Assembly (NCBI RefSeq): GCF_047495875.1
Contig: NC_092461.1
Span: forward strand, 64,778,299 to 64,842,298
Direction: 5' to 3'
Origin: Pithys albifrons albifrons
Lineage: Eukaryota; Chordata; Aves; Passeriformes; Thamnophilidae
DNA: 64,000 nucleotides
A model generated the notes under the pieces. The model worked only from the letters and a program-made list of their open reading frames with translations, was not told the origin of the DNA and made no database searches. Below are positions 22,770 through 34,530 of the stretch, piece after piece (position 1 is the stretch's first letter; the number at the start of each line of letters is the position of its first letter). The translations under genes were made by a program, and so were the position numbers.

Positions 22770-23752
22770 TCCTTCCCTTCCTCCCTCCCTCCCTCCCTCC
22801 CTCCCCCTTCCTTCCTTCCTTCCTTCCTTCCTTCCTTCCTTCCTTCCTTCCTTCCTTCCTTCCTTCCTTCCTTCCTTCCTTCCTTCCTTCCTTCCTTCCT
22901 TCCTTCCTTCCTTCCTTCCTTCCTTCCTTCCTTCCTTCCTTCCTTCCTTCCTTCCTTCCTTCCTTCCTTCCTTCCTTCCTTCCTTCCTTCCTTCCTTCCT
23001 TCCTTCCTTCCTTCCTTCCTTCCTTCCTTCCTTCCTTCCTTCCTTCCTTCCTTCCTTCCTTCCTTCCTTCCTTCCTTCCTTCCTTCCTTCCTTCCTTCCT
23101 TCCTTCCTTCCTTCCTTCCTTCCTTCCTTCCTTCCTTCCTTCCTTCCTTCCTTCCTTCCTTCCTTCCTTCCTTCCTTCCTTCCTTCCTTCCTTCCTTCCT
23201 TCCTTCCTTCCTTCCTTCCTTCCTTCCTTCCTTCCTTCCTTCCTTCCTTCCTTCCTTCCTTCCTTCCTTCCTTCCTTCCTTCCTTCCTTCCTTCCTTCCT
23301 TCCTTCCTTCCTTCCTTCCTTCCTTCCTTCCTTCCTTCCTTCCTTCCTTCCTTCCTTCCTTCCTTCCTTCCTTCCTTCCTTCCTTCCTTCCTTCCTTCCT
23401 TCCTTCCTTCCTTCCTTCCTTCCTTCCTTCCTTCCTTCCTTCCTTCCTTCCTTCCTTCCTTCCTTCCTTCCTTCCTTCCTTCCTTCCTTCCTTCCTTCCT
23501 TCCTTCCTTCCTTCCTTCCTTCCTTCCTTCCTTCCTTCCTTCCTTCCTTCCTTCCTTCCTTCCTTCCTTCCTTCCTTCCTTCCTTCCTTCCTTCCTTCCT
23601 TCCTTCCTTCCTTCCTTCCTTCCTTCCTTCCTTCCTTCCTTCCTTCCTTCCTTCCTTCCTTCCTTCCTTCCTTCCTTCCTTCCTTCCTTCCTTCCCTCCC
23701 TCCCTCCCTCCCTCCCTCCCTCCCTCCCTCCCTCCCTCCCTCCCTCCCTCTC
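22770..23752. repeat. giant TTCC/GGAA tetranucleotide microsatellite with CCCT flanks
   Basis: A TTCC array runs essentially without interruption from about 22807 to 23695, close to 890 bp or some 220 units. On the left lies a CCTC/CCCT run (about 22778-22806). On the right lies a longer CCCT run (about 23694-23750). Every base on the + strand is a pyrimidine, so it is a polypurine-polypyrimidine tract. The reading frame through it encodes a SFLP repeat and is not a gene. Confidence 0.98.
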
Positions 23753-24329
23753 CCCCTGCTTTCTTTCTCTCTACCTTCTATCTACTTCTTTTCTGTCCTG
23801 TCTCCAGAGAAGCCCCTTTAGGCCCTCCAAGCCATTTCTCTTCTTATGCACACAATTCCCATGAGTGTGCAATTCTGCTTTGGCTAAACCAAGGTTAATG
23901 GTGTAGCTCTCCTTGGCAAACCATTCTGTGGTTTGACAGAGATACTGGTTATGCTTATTTATCTCTGTCTGAGTTTACCCTTCCTGTTTAGAGCTCTGAG
24001 TAAGTCCTCATTCTTTTCAGTCCTTTCAAACATACCTCAAGAAATGTCTGGGTGGGTCTCAGTCTCAGAAGGAGCAGAGCCCAGAGCTTTGGTCATGTAC
24101 AGTTAATATTTACTGGCCCTATTTTGCTCATACTGGAAATGCTCACTGTAAGGAATGTGGCACTGAGTTTATTCTTCCCACCTTTTTTTGGCCAGGCTAT
24201 AGTTGTCTATTTTCAGTTGATATTTCATTGCCAAACAGTTTCTATGGGCCTTTCCTTTTCCTTCCATGCTTCTTGAACTCCATCCAGTTCACTTTTATTG
24301 GTACTGGATGTACTTAAATCTGAAAGCAG
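23753..24329. other. unannotated intergenic sequence
   Basis: No gene, RNA or clear repeat recognised beyond a pyrimidine-rich tail of the microsatellite. Confidence 0.5.
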
Positions 24330-24960
24330 TAGTTGAGGTGCTATCTCATCAGTATTGTATACTCAGAGAGACATCTATCACTTCCCAAGTACATGACACG
24401 ATGCCTCTGTGTTAGAAGGCCAAAATTGCATTGGATTTTTTTTGTCACACTGCTAAATCCTATTTAATTTACTGAAGCCCATACATACAAATCTATATGT
24501 TAGTAGGCCTGTATATTATACCTACTGTATTCCCTTCAGTCACCACTTTGCAATTATAGTAAGAAAAAAATACTCTTGCATGTCTTCCTTCCATTCCTTA
24601 TAAATCCATGCTGTTTATTGATTGTGGATCCATTCTCCCCTAAGTACTTAAGACTTTTACATTTTAATACTTTTTCCACTATATTACTGCAGACTGAAGT
24701 TAGCCTTACCAGATGGTAGATGACAAGTTCACTCTTTCTCTTCCTCTTTCCCTGCAATTTTTAAAGACCAGTAACATGCTCCCCTTTCTTTTCAGATACC
24801 TTAGAGCTCACTAATTCTCCAAGAACACTTTAAAATATTGTCAGTATTTTGAATAAGTTCATTAGTTAATTCCCTTTCTTCCCCATGCTACACATCACAG
24901 GGATATGCTCAGTTTCACATCCTTAGTTTTCTCTCCCTCAACCTTCCTTATGAGCTTCTC
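24330..24960 (-). mobile_element. old CR1-like LINE fragment
   Basis: On the + strand the sequence resembles the reverse complement of an aged CR1/L2-type LINE body: a GTTAGAAGGCCAAAATTGCA-like stretch followed by a CACACTGCT region. It is divergent, with no open frame and no clear 3' tail. The boundaries are guesses. Confidence 0.3.
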
Positions 24961-26006
24961 TCAACAATCTTAACTACAAGGTTGTTTTCCTAATTGCACT
25001 TTGTTTTTCATAAAAATTGCAATTTAGTACTTTTGTTAATTTAGAATCATTGCTCTTTTTGATTCTTTCTCTGTAGAATAATAAATCTCTTTTATTTGTA
25101 GCAATTCGCTTCTTACCCTAGTAATTAAAAAATCATTTAGAATCTATACACATTTAAGTAGTTGCTACATTGAAAAATGGATGCACTGTCATTTGCAATG
25201 CTGTCATATGCTATAAATAAGGCAATTTTATATGTTTAATAACTTATCACAGGCATAAAATAAAAATGTGCTGAAATACAGTTCAGTAAGAGTCAAAATC
25301 CATATATTCAATAGTGAAAAATAATTTTGTTCTCAAACAATTCCTATATTTCAACTATTTTTAAAATAAAGTGTAAGCTCATTTTCCATTATATACATTC
25401 AGTTGCCATGATAAGTAAGAAGAAAGAACAAAGAATTTCCTTCCTGGATTGCTTTGCTAAATTCACACTTTAATCTTTTGGTAGATGATGTTTTTCAAAC
25501 ACACTCAGATGTCTGATTGTCAGCTTTATGTCTCAGGAAGTATTCCCAGCAATTCAGGTACAGTAAAGTATCTACCTCTAGCAAGTCTCTGTGTACTATA
25601 TAACTTTTATAGTCATTATAAAAGTAATTTATTGAAAAAACTTAAACCTTTTCCAACTCAACTGACTTTTGATTTAAACGTGTGTGCTCCTGGTTATGGT
25701 AATCAGGTGTGGTAGGTGCTTTTTTCAGAATTAGGTTTGCTGTTTATGTCACAAAGTTTAGAAGCTGTGAGAATAACATCCTCTAAAACATAGCATGTTC
25801 ACAGAAACAGAGATGTCAACTCATGTTTCACTGTTACAGTGCCTGGAATTGCACATAATACAAGTAGGAGAACTTTTCCCATTTTTAGATCACTTTTTTC
25901 TTCTGGTTTTTATTTCTATTTGTGTTCACTGGAGTACAATACATGACTGACTACAGACTGGCTCTGGGGAAATAGCATGTAATAAAACGGGGGCAGTAGC
26001 ATATCT
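24961..26006. other. AT-rich intergenic sequence
   Basis: No supported gene, RNA gene or transposon. Confidence 0.55.
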
Positions 26007-26150
<144 letters not shown>

Positions 26151-29100
26151 ATTCTCTGTTTTTCATTATTGCCTCTTTCCTTTCTCTTGCTTGCTTACTT
26201 TTGCTTTCTGCTTAATATACATATGGCTTTGCTTCATTTTAAAAGAGACAGTACCGGATAATGACAGGAATGATTATGGTCAAGAGGAAAGCTCCTTGTA
26301 ACAATGCCTAGCTCTGATTAGCACAGTGACACTCACAATATTTTTGAGGCAAGCCATTGCAATGGGATTTGAACTTGCTTTATGATCCAGAGAGGAGGAT
26401 GCTGCCAGCTCTGATCCCAGTCTTTCATTAACTGTATGAGCAGAGGCCTGCTGGTGCAAGCTAAAGGACTCCACCTCACTGCAACCTCAAGGACAAGGGA
26501 AGATAAAGCAAGGAGGCATCAGCAGGTGAGGTACAGACTCCACTGAACTCCTGAGAGGTCCAGCTGCTGAGCTCTGACATCCCAAGGTTGCTCAGTCCTT
26601 TGTTGAAACCCAGGATTAGTCTACACACTGCCAGAGCTCAGACAGAAACCAAGTTTGGTTAAGGACAGAGGCCAAATGCAATCCATGGATAAAAATCCCC
26701 ATACAATCCAGTTTTGTGAGGAACTTTGGCTTTCAGAATATTTTGCAACACAGACTCAGTTGCCAAGAGCAGTCTGGGTACCACAAAGCTTACACACAAC
26801 TTCCTTTCTGAGGGTAAGACTGAGTGACCAGTGAATCCTTGAGAGCTGACAAAAGCTTTTAGCATCCTTAGTTCTGTCCTAGGCTGTCACAGAGACTTAC
26901 TGATGTCTCCTTTGCAGAATAATTTGATTATTCCAGGAGAGGACTCCTGAAGGCATGGGTTCCATGCACCTGCAGGCTAAATCCACTAAGGTGACAGGCA
27001 TCTTTGAAAAGGGAAGTTTGCATGGAGATCTGAACATATTTCAAACTGATTTACTTTATTATTGTTCCGTTTCTCTCACTAGTGAACTACTTGGACAATG
27101 GTTAGATTTATTTGAGTTTAAATGGGCATGAAAACAAATTGTGAGGCTGGAGGCAAGGCTAGGTATATCTGATCTACAAAACATGTAAGATTACATCTGT
27201 GAACTTGTGAGTTGAGGCAGTGTCAAGGGAAGGGCATAGGCAGCCTTTTCACATGTCTGGCCCCATACACGCCTATATATAACATCAGAGCATGTTAACA
27301 CAGGGAAGATGCCCTGTTTAATGCAGTGGTTGACTCCCTACTTCTTTCAATAACCCTGAATTAAAGAGCTTAGCGAAGAATGGCATGCAGTTTTTCCGAG
27401 AGGTGAGTTCACCTTATACCAATCTGACTGGCCATCAGACTTGGACAGATGCATGCTTGAACCATCAAAGGTGGTTCCCTGCAACACATTTTTAAGACTA
27501 CCAAACAGGATGTGAGATTTTCCCTGCCTTCCTCTCCTAACTGTGGCCATAGGAAATTATGCAGGAATTTCCAAGTGTAATAGCAGAAGCTCATGCATGG
27601 GAAGAATCTGTACCCAAGTGTTCATACATCATGAGACTTAGGCACCATTTTTGACAATAAATTCAGAATTATGCCATCAGTATGAGACCAGGCACAGTGA
27701 GAAGCATGGACCCTGCAACACACTGTTATCATATTCACACTGTTGATTCTGATTCTCTGATAAAGTTAATTGACTGAGTCAGGGCAAATTTGCTCCACAC
27801 CTGCTCTGGACAGAGCAAGCTCAACCAACTCTAATCAATCACTCCCACCAGGAAACTGGCACAAACAGTGCTTGTTCAGCTGCTGCCAGCCACTGAACTT
27901 GATGGCACTGGTGCAGTCCCAGGGTAAGGCTGTGGGATGTGTAAATGGCCCTGAGAGAACCACATCAGAATCTTACCCTAAGCCACTTTGATTTTTACCC
28001 TTAAAAAAAGTACATTTCCTGAGCCTTTCTAGTAAAATCTGCTAGTCTTGACACCAGTCAGCTTATGAATGCTCTGGCAGCATTTCCTTCCTATAAAGTG
28101 TATTTGATTGGATTTGCAATCTGTCCATTATTGAATTGGTTCTAGGATGAACCAAAGGATGATCTTTTCCTCAGCTGCCCACACTCAACATCCTCATCCA
28201 AGGGCCTTCAGCAAGGAGAGATGCTTACACTTTGCTCTGTGGGTAGGGCACAGGAGCCCAAGAAACTGTGCCCTGCATCTTCTAGATTTACTCATCAAGA
28301 GATTCATCCCAGATAGGGCTTGTTTGGAAATGGCCATTAGACACACATCGAACCTGCCTCACCCTTTATTTCCAGTTATTTCTGAGCTCTTTAACCTGTT
28401 TTGCCTTGCCCTCTTCTCTGTACAGAAAGCACTCCATCCAAAATCCATGCCTCTTCTCAAAGGGAATCAAGGAAAAATAGCTGAATAACTCCCTAAGTAT
28501 TGTGTGATCAGGAGCTTCAACCAGGACCAATGGGTACTCAAGGAGTTACCGTGGCTTGTGCTCTGTCTCATGGTAACTTGCTTATGTGTCCAGAAGTTCA
28601 ATCAGAAAACAAGGAAGACATTTGATATTTTACACTGGATTCTGACAAGCAAACCTGCACAGGGGCAGAAACAAAGCTATCAGCCCTCCTGTCCTCACCC
28701 CAGCTCTAATGTTCACAGTGATGGTGTGCTTCAGTCTGGGCTGGGCTCTGAAGGCTCTCATGATGGAGTTCAGCTGTCCCAGTGAATTTAATTCCTTGAA
28801 CATCTGGTCTCCATCTGCTAAAGGAAAGATAGTGGGACAGATGGGAAATCCTAGTAGTTGCAGTCAGTCTGGAGGGCACTTACTACATCATTCTCAAAGA
28901 AGATTTGAAAATGATAGATCACAAGACCTGAAGAGCTTTCACATAAAAGACCTAACATTACTGTAAAAATAAATAAGATGCCTCTTTTTTTCCCCATTTG
29001 TTTTGTGCAAGAAAGATTAATACAGTAAGAGGTACAAGCAAGAGAAATGTTCACTAGAGATTCAACAGGTAGACCATGCTTCTGGGAAAATGCAAATAAA

Positions 29101-29199
29101 AGTCGAGACAGCGAGCCTGGGCTGTGCACATGGTGTTGCTAATACACACCCTGCCTCTGCTTTCAACCATTCCAGTCAGCTACTTCCAAAACAGTTTGG
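26151..29199. other. intergenic sequence without recognised features
   Basis: Ordinary composition. Open frames of 60-113 codons on both strands have no recognisable domain and are best read as chance. No RNA gene or clear transposon is seen. Confidence 0.55.
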
Positions 29200-29988
29200 G
29201 AAGAGACAGGTTTGAGGTGTGGACCCACACGAACCTCATGAAATTCAACAAAGCCAAGTGCACCTGGTCAGGGCACTCTGTAATATCAGTGCAGACGATG
29301 GATTGAAGGGATTGAGAGCAGCCCTGAGGAGGAGTACTTGGGGATCCTGGTGGATTAAAAACTGGGCATAACCTGAAAAAGCACTAGCAGCCTAGAAAGT
29401 CAACTGTATCCTGGGCTGCATCACAAGAAGCATGTCCAGCAGGTCAAGGAAGGTGATTCTCTGCTGTGTTCTCTTTAGACTCCACATGGAGTACTGTGTC
29501 CACCTCTGGGGTCCTCAGCACGGAAAGTACATGGACCTGCTGGAGCAAGTCCAGATAAGGGTCACAAGAGTGATCAGAGGGTTGGAGCACCTCTCCTATG
29601 AAGTCAGGCTGAAAGAGTTGGAGTTGTTCAGCCTGGAGAGAAGGCTCTGGGCAAATGTTGTTGCAACCTTTAATGACTTAACGAGGGCTTATAAGAAGGA
29701 TGGAGAAAGATGTTTTGCCAAGGCCTGTAGTGACAGAACAGGGGACAAAGGTTTTAAAGTGAAAGAAGATAGGTTTAAATTGGACATAATGAAGAAATTT
29801 TTGTGAAAAGTGTGATGGCACACTGAAACAGGTTGCCCAGAACAGCTGTCCAGATGCCTCTGGAAGTGTTCAAGGCCAAGGAGCTTTTGAGTAATGTGAT
29901 GTAGTGAAAGATGTCATTGTCCATGGCAGGAGTGGTTGGACTAGATGATATTTAAAGGTTTCTTCTAACCCAAACTTATTAGAATTTT
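29200..29988 (+). mobile_element. CR1 LINE fragment (3' part, decayed ORF2)
   Basis: The sequence encodes the C-terminal end of a CR1 reverse-transcriptase ORF. It passes through the CR1-typical CCVLFRLHMEYCVHLWGPQ region, the RVIRGLEHLSYEVRLKELELF block and the GERCFAKACSDRTGDKGF block. It ends in the CR1 3'UTR signature TAGATGATATTTAAAGGTTTCTTC near 29940-29970. It is 5'-truncated and carries frameshifts, so it is a dead copy. Confidence 0.8.
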
Positions 29989-31259
29989 AAGCTTCTGAAA
30001 GAAGTTTATGTCAATTCATGCCCAAACAGCAATATGGCCTGCAAACAGGTTTGGCTCCTTCATGATAGATAGTCCTCTTAGATCATCCTGGAAAGCTTTT
30101 CCTTTTCAGATGCGAAACCTGTCAGCGTTCTTGTTTTTTTCCTAGTGTGATGGTGCACATGCTGTGTGTGTTGCCTATACCACGTCTCATATTATTTTAG
30201 GTATTGTAAACTGGCAAAAGAAACACAAGCTACCAATAACATCTTAGGGCTACCAGGGGCTTAGGTAGACAAAGGCCAAATGCTCTGGGCTCTGGGTGAA
30301 GCCAGTCTGTTGAAGAGAGGTCTGGCCTTAGCAGTGTGGGTATCAGTCAGTCTGTGCCACTTTGTCTTGGACGCCAGGGACTGCTACCCAGTCCCTTTAC
30401 TTAGGAGTGCAGATATGGCCTAAAACCATGAACCTTCATCACTGGGATCATTTCATGACAAGTGAAGGTTGCACAGTTTCTCGAAGATGTTAAATGGTGG
30501 AGGAAAGTTTGTTGTACTGAATTGGCCAAGCCAGACAGTATAGAGAGTCAACAAATTTAGGGGCAAACAGACACCTAGTGTCATTGTTTTCAGCCCTTAG
30601 ATTTTTTTTTCCACCTTAACAATCAATGTAGACAGTGGCTGACTATACACCACTTAGTGTCATCACCAAGGAGGATCTGACAACTTCTGCTTTGGGATTA
30701 TAGAAATTTTTCTTTTAGCTCCAAATCAGTGGTGCTGCAGTTTGAATACAAACCTGACTGAGGTTTGGTATTTAATAAAAATGAAGTGTAACAAAGTCTA
30801 GTGCTAGATTTTGTTTATGCTATGCTGTGAGAGAAGCAGAAAACAAAAATCAATCCAATTCCAAATGAAAGGTGGACAACAGCAGCCAGAAATGCTGCTG
30901 GAATGAAACCCTGGAAGGAAAAAGGAAGGGTATTAACATAGGACAATCAGAACAGCTTATTTACTAAAAATATGTTCAGTTGAAATTGGGGACCAGAACA
31001 GGCAGAATTTTATTGCACAATATTCACAATATTTAATTCACAATTTCACAGGATTTTATTTCAGCCTATATTGTGATTCTTAAGCAGTTACAGAAGAAGG
31101 TTTAACAATATGAAAAGAAAAAATACTCGGAAGAAATAATCATGGAACTGGAAAATCCAAGAGAAATGTGAAAAGGATGTTTTAATGGCTGCATAGAAAT
31201 TGTGAATGTTTGAACAGCTAAGAAATTTATACGAAACATCATCATCTATTGAGGTCACC
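29989..31259. other. intergenic sequence without recognised features
   Basis: AT-rich, with no gene or confidently assignable repeat. Confidence 0.55.
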
Positions 31260-31560
31260 CCTTATTGGGGTAATGTAGATTAACTTAGTGGCGGTCAAGG
31301 AGGCAGAGACAACTCAGGCTACAGTGTGATCAGAAGGCTCACCAAAGAGAAAGGACTTTATTTTTAGTAACAGCTTCACTTTTATCTACTCCTGTATATA
31401 ACATGCCAGTACACTATTGGTCAGTAGTTCACCTAACATAGATGGAGAGATTCTACTGGTTACAAGGCATCCATATTCTACAGGTGCCTCTCTGGTCCTT
31501 AAGGATGCATTCATCAATCACCTCAGACCACAAGAGATCCACACACACACTGTCACCCCC
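31260..31560 (-). mobile_element. LTR-like segment (endogenous retroviral)
   Basis: On the minus strand a TATATA (near 31393-31399) is followed about 35 nt later by AATAAA (TTTATT at 31357-31362 on +) and a U5-like tail, the usual layout of an LTR promoter/polyadenylation core. I could not find terminal TG/CA ends with a matching target duplication, so the limits are approximate. Confidence 0.4.
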
Positions 31561-31599
31561 ATAATCATCATCATGGCTAGGCTTTGCGAATGAAGATTT

Positions 31600-31995
31600 G
31601 GGAAGGGCACTACTGATAAGCGAAAATGCTGCAAAAAATAACTGCTAAGAGAAAGTTTTGTATTCTAATAGCAGCAAGGTATTTATTGACAACACTGGAG
31701 GCAAGCCAGTTCATACTGGGAAAAACTTGCCTTATTTGTGTAAAATAAGCCATTTATAGCCTTAAGTTCATAGTTAACACCCTCTAATTTCCATATTAAT
31801 GACTGGGCGAAGTCTTGGGTGGAGCTTTCTTTTTGGCTTTGAATTTGGGTAGTGGTCTTCTGACTTCATCCCTTGAGGTGGTCTTGAAGCGTTTTCATCA
31901 CTGTCGGACTTCTGCTTCTTCTTTGTTCAGTGACATGATCTGTCAAACTTGTAAAACCTTGGCTCTAATGCTACAAAATCTTGGATCTTCACAAT
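31600..31995 (-). mobile_element. LTR-like segment (endogenous retroviral)
   Basis: The minus strand carries TATAAA (TTTATA at 31753-31758 on +) and, about 70 nt downstream, AATAAA (TTTATT at 31682-31687) followed by a short U5-like stretch. It lies directly beside the 3' end of the RTE copy. Boundaries are not resolved. Confidence 0.4.
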
Positions 31996-32039
31996 TTTGC
32001 TCTATTCATATGTCTACCACTACCTGATTTATTGCCTCT

Positions 32040-34530
32040 GGTTTACGGTACAACGAACTCAGTGATAACCAAGTCCTGGTAAAGAGAACAGAACATGCAT
32101 AGTGATAAAGATTGAGCAAACAGGCCTAAAACTTCAAGAGGGGGTTTGGGAATCAGGCCTTTCTCCTTCTCACTACCCATGCTTGCTGCAAGTGTGTTGG
32201 TGGCTAAAAAGGCTGATGTGGGATAGGCAAGTCCAGTCACAAAAGGCACAGCGGAAAGTCTCCTTTGGTAATATTGGTGAGGAATGGTTCTTTCTGCGTT
32301 GTCTTTTCTCTTTGAGACTGATTTGACATGCGTTCTCAAAGGAATCAGCAACGTTGTGAATGGTGTGTCTCCATGAATCCCAGCTGGAGGCCAGAATGGA
32401 CCATTGGTGGCAGCCAATATGGCAAAGTCTGAGGTATTGTTTCAGGGAGTCCTTGTAGCTCTTCTTCGGGGCTCCTCTCTTGTGGCAGCCAGTGGTGAGT
32501 TCACCATAGAGCACAATCTTTGGGAGGCAGTGATCCTCCATCCTGGAGACGTGCCCTGCCCAGCACAGCTGCGTTCTCATCAGCATGGCCTCGATACTGC
32601 TGACCCCTGCCTGTTCAAGAACGGACACATTGGTCACGTAATCAGACCAGTGGATGTTTAGGATTGAACGGAGGCAGCGCTGATGGAAGCATTCGAGAAG
32701 CCGCAGGTGGTGGTGGTAGATGACCCATGAATCAGACCCATATAAAAGAGTAGACAGTACAATGGCTCTGCAGACACTGATCTTTGTACTTTTCTTCAGG
32801 TGTTTATTGCACCAGACTCTTTTATGCAGTTTTCCGAAGGCTTTGTATGCTTTTGCTAGCCTGTTGTCTATCTCTTTGTCGATCTTACTGTCTGAGGAAA
32901 TGATACTTCCCAGATAGGTGAACTGATGGACTGACTTAAGCTCTGATTCGTCTATGGTGATGTGGGGGTGATGGAAGACTTCCTGAGGTGTAGGTTGATA
33001 GACAACTTCTGTCTTCTTCAGGATGACTTCCAGCCCCAAAAGCTCAGCAGCCTCTGCAAAACAGGATGTTAAGCACTGCAGAGCTGCTTCTGTGTGAGCA
33101 AAGAGGACAGCATAGCCAGCAAAAAGCCACTCGTGAACAAGGTGATTCAGGGTCTTGGTGTGGGCCTTCCGTCGCCTTAGGTTGAATAGGTTTCCATTGG
33201 TATGATATTGGATGTAGATGCCGATTTCTTCATCAAGGTCTGCTGTGGCTCTTTGGAGCATTATGCTGAAGAAGATTGTGAATAGAGTTGGTGCAAGAAC
33301 GCAATCTTGTTTCACACCATTGTTTATTGGAAAGGGCTCAGAGAGTGCATCGCTGTATCTGACTTGTCCACGCTGATCCTCATGTAGGAGGATAATCATT
33401 TTGAGGAATTTGGGGGACATCCTAAATGTTCCAAGATCTGGCATAGGCCTTTTCTGCTCAGAGTGTCAAAAGCTTTGGTGAGGTCAACGAAGGTTACATA
33501 GCATCCTTTATTCTGTTCCCTACCCTTCTTTTGCAGTTGTCTGAGAACAAATACCATGCCTGTGGTACTCCTATTGGCTCTGAAACCACACTGGCTTTCA
33601 GGTAGAAGTTCTGCAATAGTGGGTACTAATCTATTCAGAAGTACTCTTGCAAGGATTTTACCAGCAATGGAGAGCAAATTGGTAATTTGAGCAGTCTGAT
33701 TTTTCTCCTTTCTTCTTGTACATGCTGATGATGACTGCATCACGGAGATCTGGTGGTAGTTCGCCTTGTTCCCAGCAATGCACAACAAGCTTGTGAAATT
33801 TAGCATGGAGTGCTTGACCTCCATGCTTCCAGATTTCAGGTGGAATTCTGTCAACCCCAGCTGCCTTGCAACTATCTACCAGCTGTATGGCCTTAAGTGT
33901 CTCTCCCATATTAGGGGTTATATCCAATTCATTTTTCACCGGTTGTTGTGTAATGTGCTGAATTGCTGAGCCTTGGACTACACGGTTAGCACTGAAGAGA
34001 GTCTGAAAATGTTGAGACCATTGATTCAGGATGGAGGTTTTATCTGTGAGAAGCATTTGGCCATCTGCGCTGAGTAGGGGGCTTTGAACCTGGTATGTGG
34101 GACCGTACACTGCTTTCAGGGTCTCATAGAATCCTGTTTGGTCACCCAAATCTGCACATAGTTGAGTCTTTTTTACTAGGTTGAGCCACCATTTGTTCTG
34201 GATGTCTCGAACTTTCTGTTGGAGCTTACTGCATGCAAGACGAAAGGCGGCTTTTCCTATGTGGCAAGATGGCTGAGCAAGGTGTGCTTGGTGAGCAGTT
34301 CTCTTCTTCTTCAGCAATTCCTGGATCTCTTGATTGTTTTCATCAAACCAGTCTTTTTTTTTTTTTTTTTTCTTGGAGTAGAACCCTAAGGACTCTTCAG
34401 AGGACTGCAGGATGCTATTTTTAATATGTTGCCAAGGTGCTTCAGGAGAAGGATCTATGGGATTATCTTTAAGTCTAGTTTGAAGGTTTACCTGAAAGCT
34501 GTCTCTCACTCTAGTAAAGAGCACACTTAG
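32040..34530 (-). mobile_element. 5'-truncated RTE-clade LINE (AviRTE-like), decayed
   Basis: About 2.5 kb of a non-LTR retrotransposon, minus strand. It keeps the linker and reverse-transcriptase regions, but I see no upstream apurinic endonuclease domain. RT signatures appear in order: VDRIPPEIW..., a KKKGEKSDCSNY fingers motif, LLSIAGKILARVLLNRL, CGFRANRSTT, motif A FVDLTKAFD, motif B NNGVKQDCVLAP, and the RTE C-terminal region with a zinc-finger-like CxxCx(n)HxxxC end. The clade is by resemblance. RTE elements of birds (AviRTE) are known from a limited set of lineages. Alternatives are another APE-type LINE clade. Confidence 0.7.
32173..34524 (-). pseudogene. broken RTE reverse-transcriptase reading frame
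   Basis: The RT polyprotein is split over three overlapping open frames: 34524-33658, 33854-33396 and 33444-32173. This implies at least two frameshifts, near 33.68-33.70 kb and 33.43 kb. The catalytic motif C reads FAGY where active elements have FADD, so both acidic residues of the box are lost. An A-run (T-run at about 34353-34370 on +) encodes a poly-Lys stretch and is a likely site of length change. The last 420 codons (32173-33444) are open, including the C-terminal Cys/His finger (CAFCDWTC). The copy is inactive for retrotransposition. Confidence 0.75.

Noticed and set aside
22714..23898. 394-codon SFLP-repeat frame
   Set aside because: It is a translation of the TTCC microsatellite. 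A 4-nt repeat yields a 4-residue repeat in any open frame.
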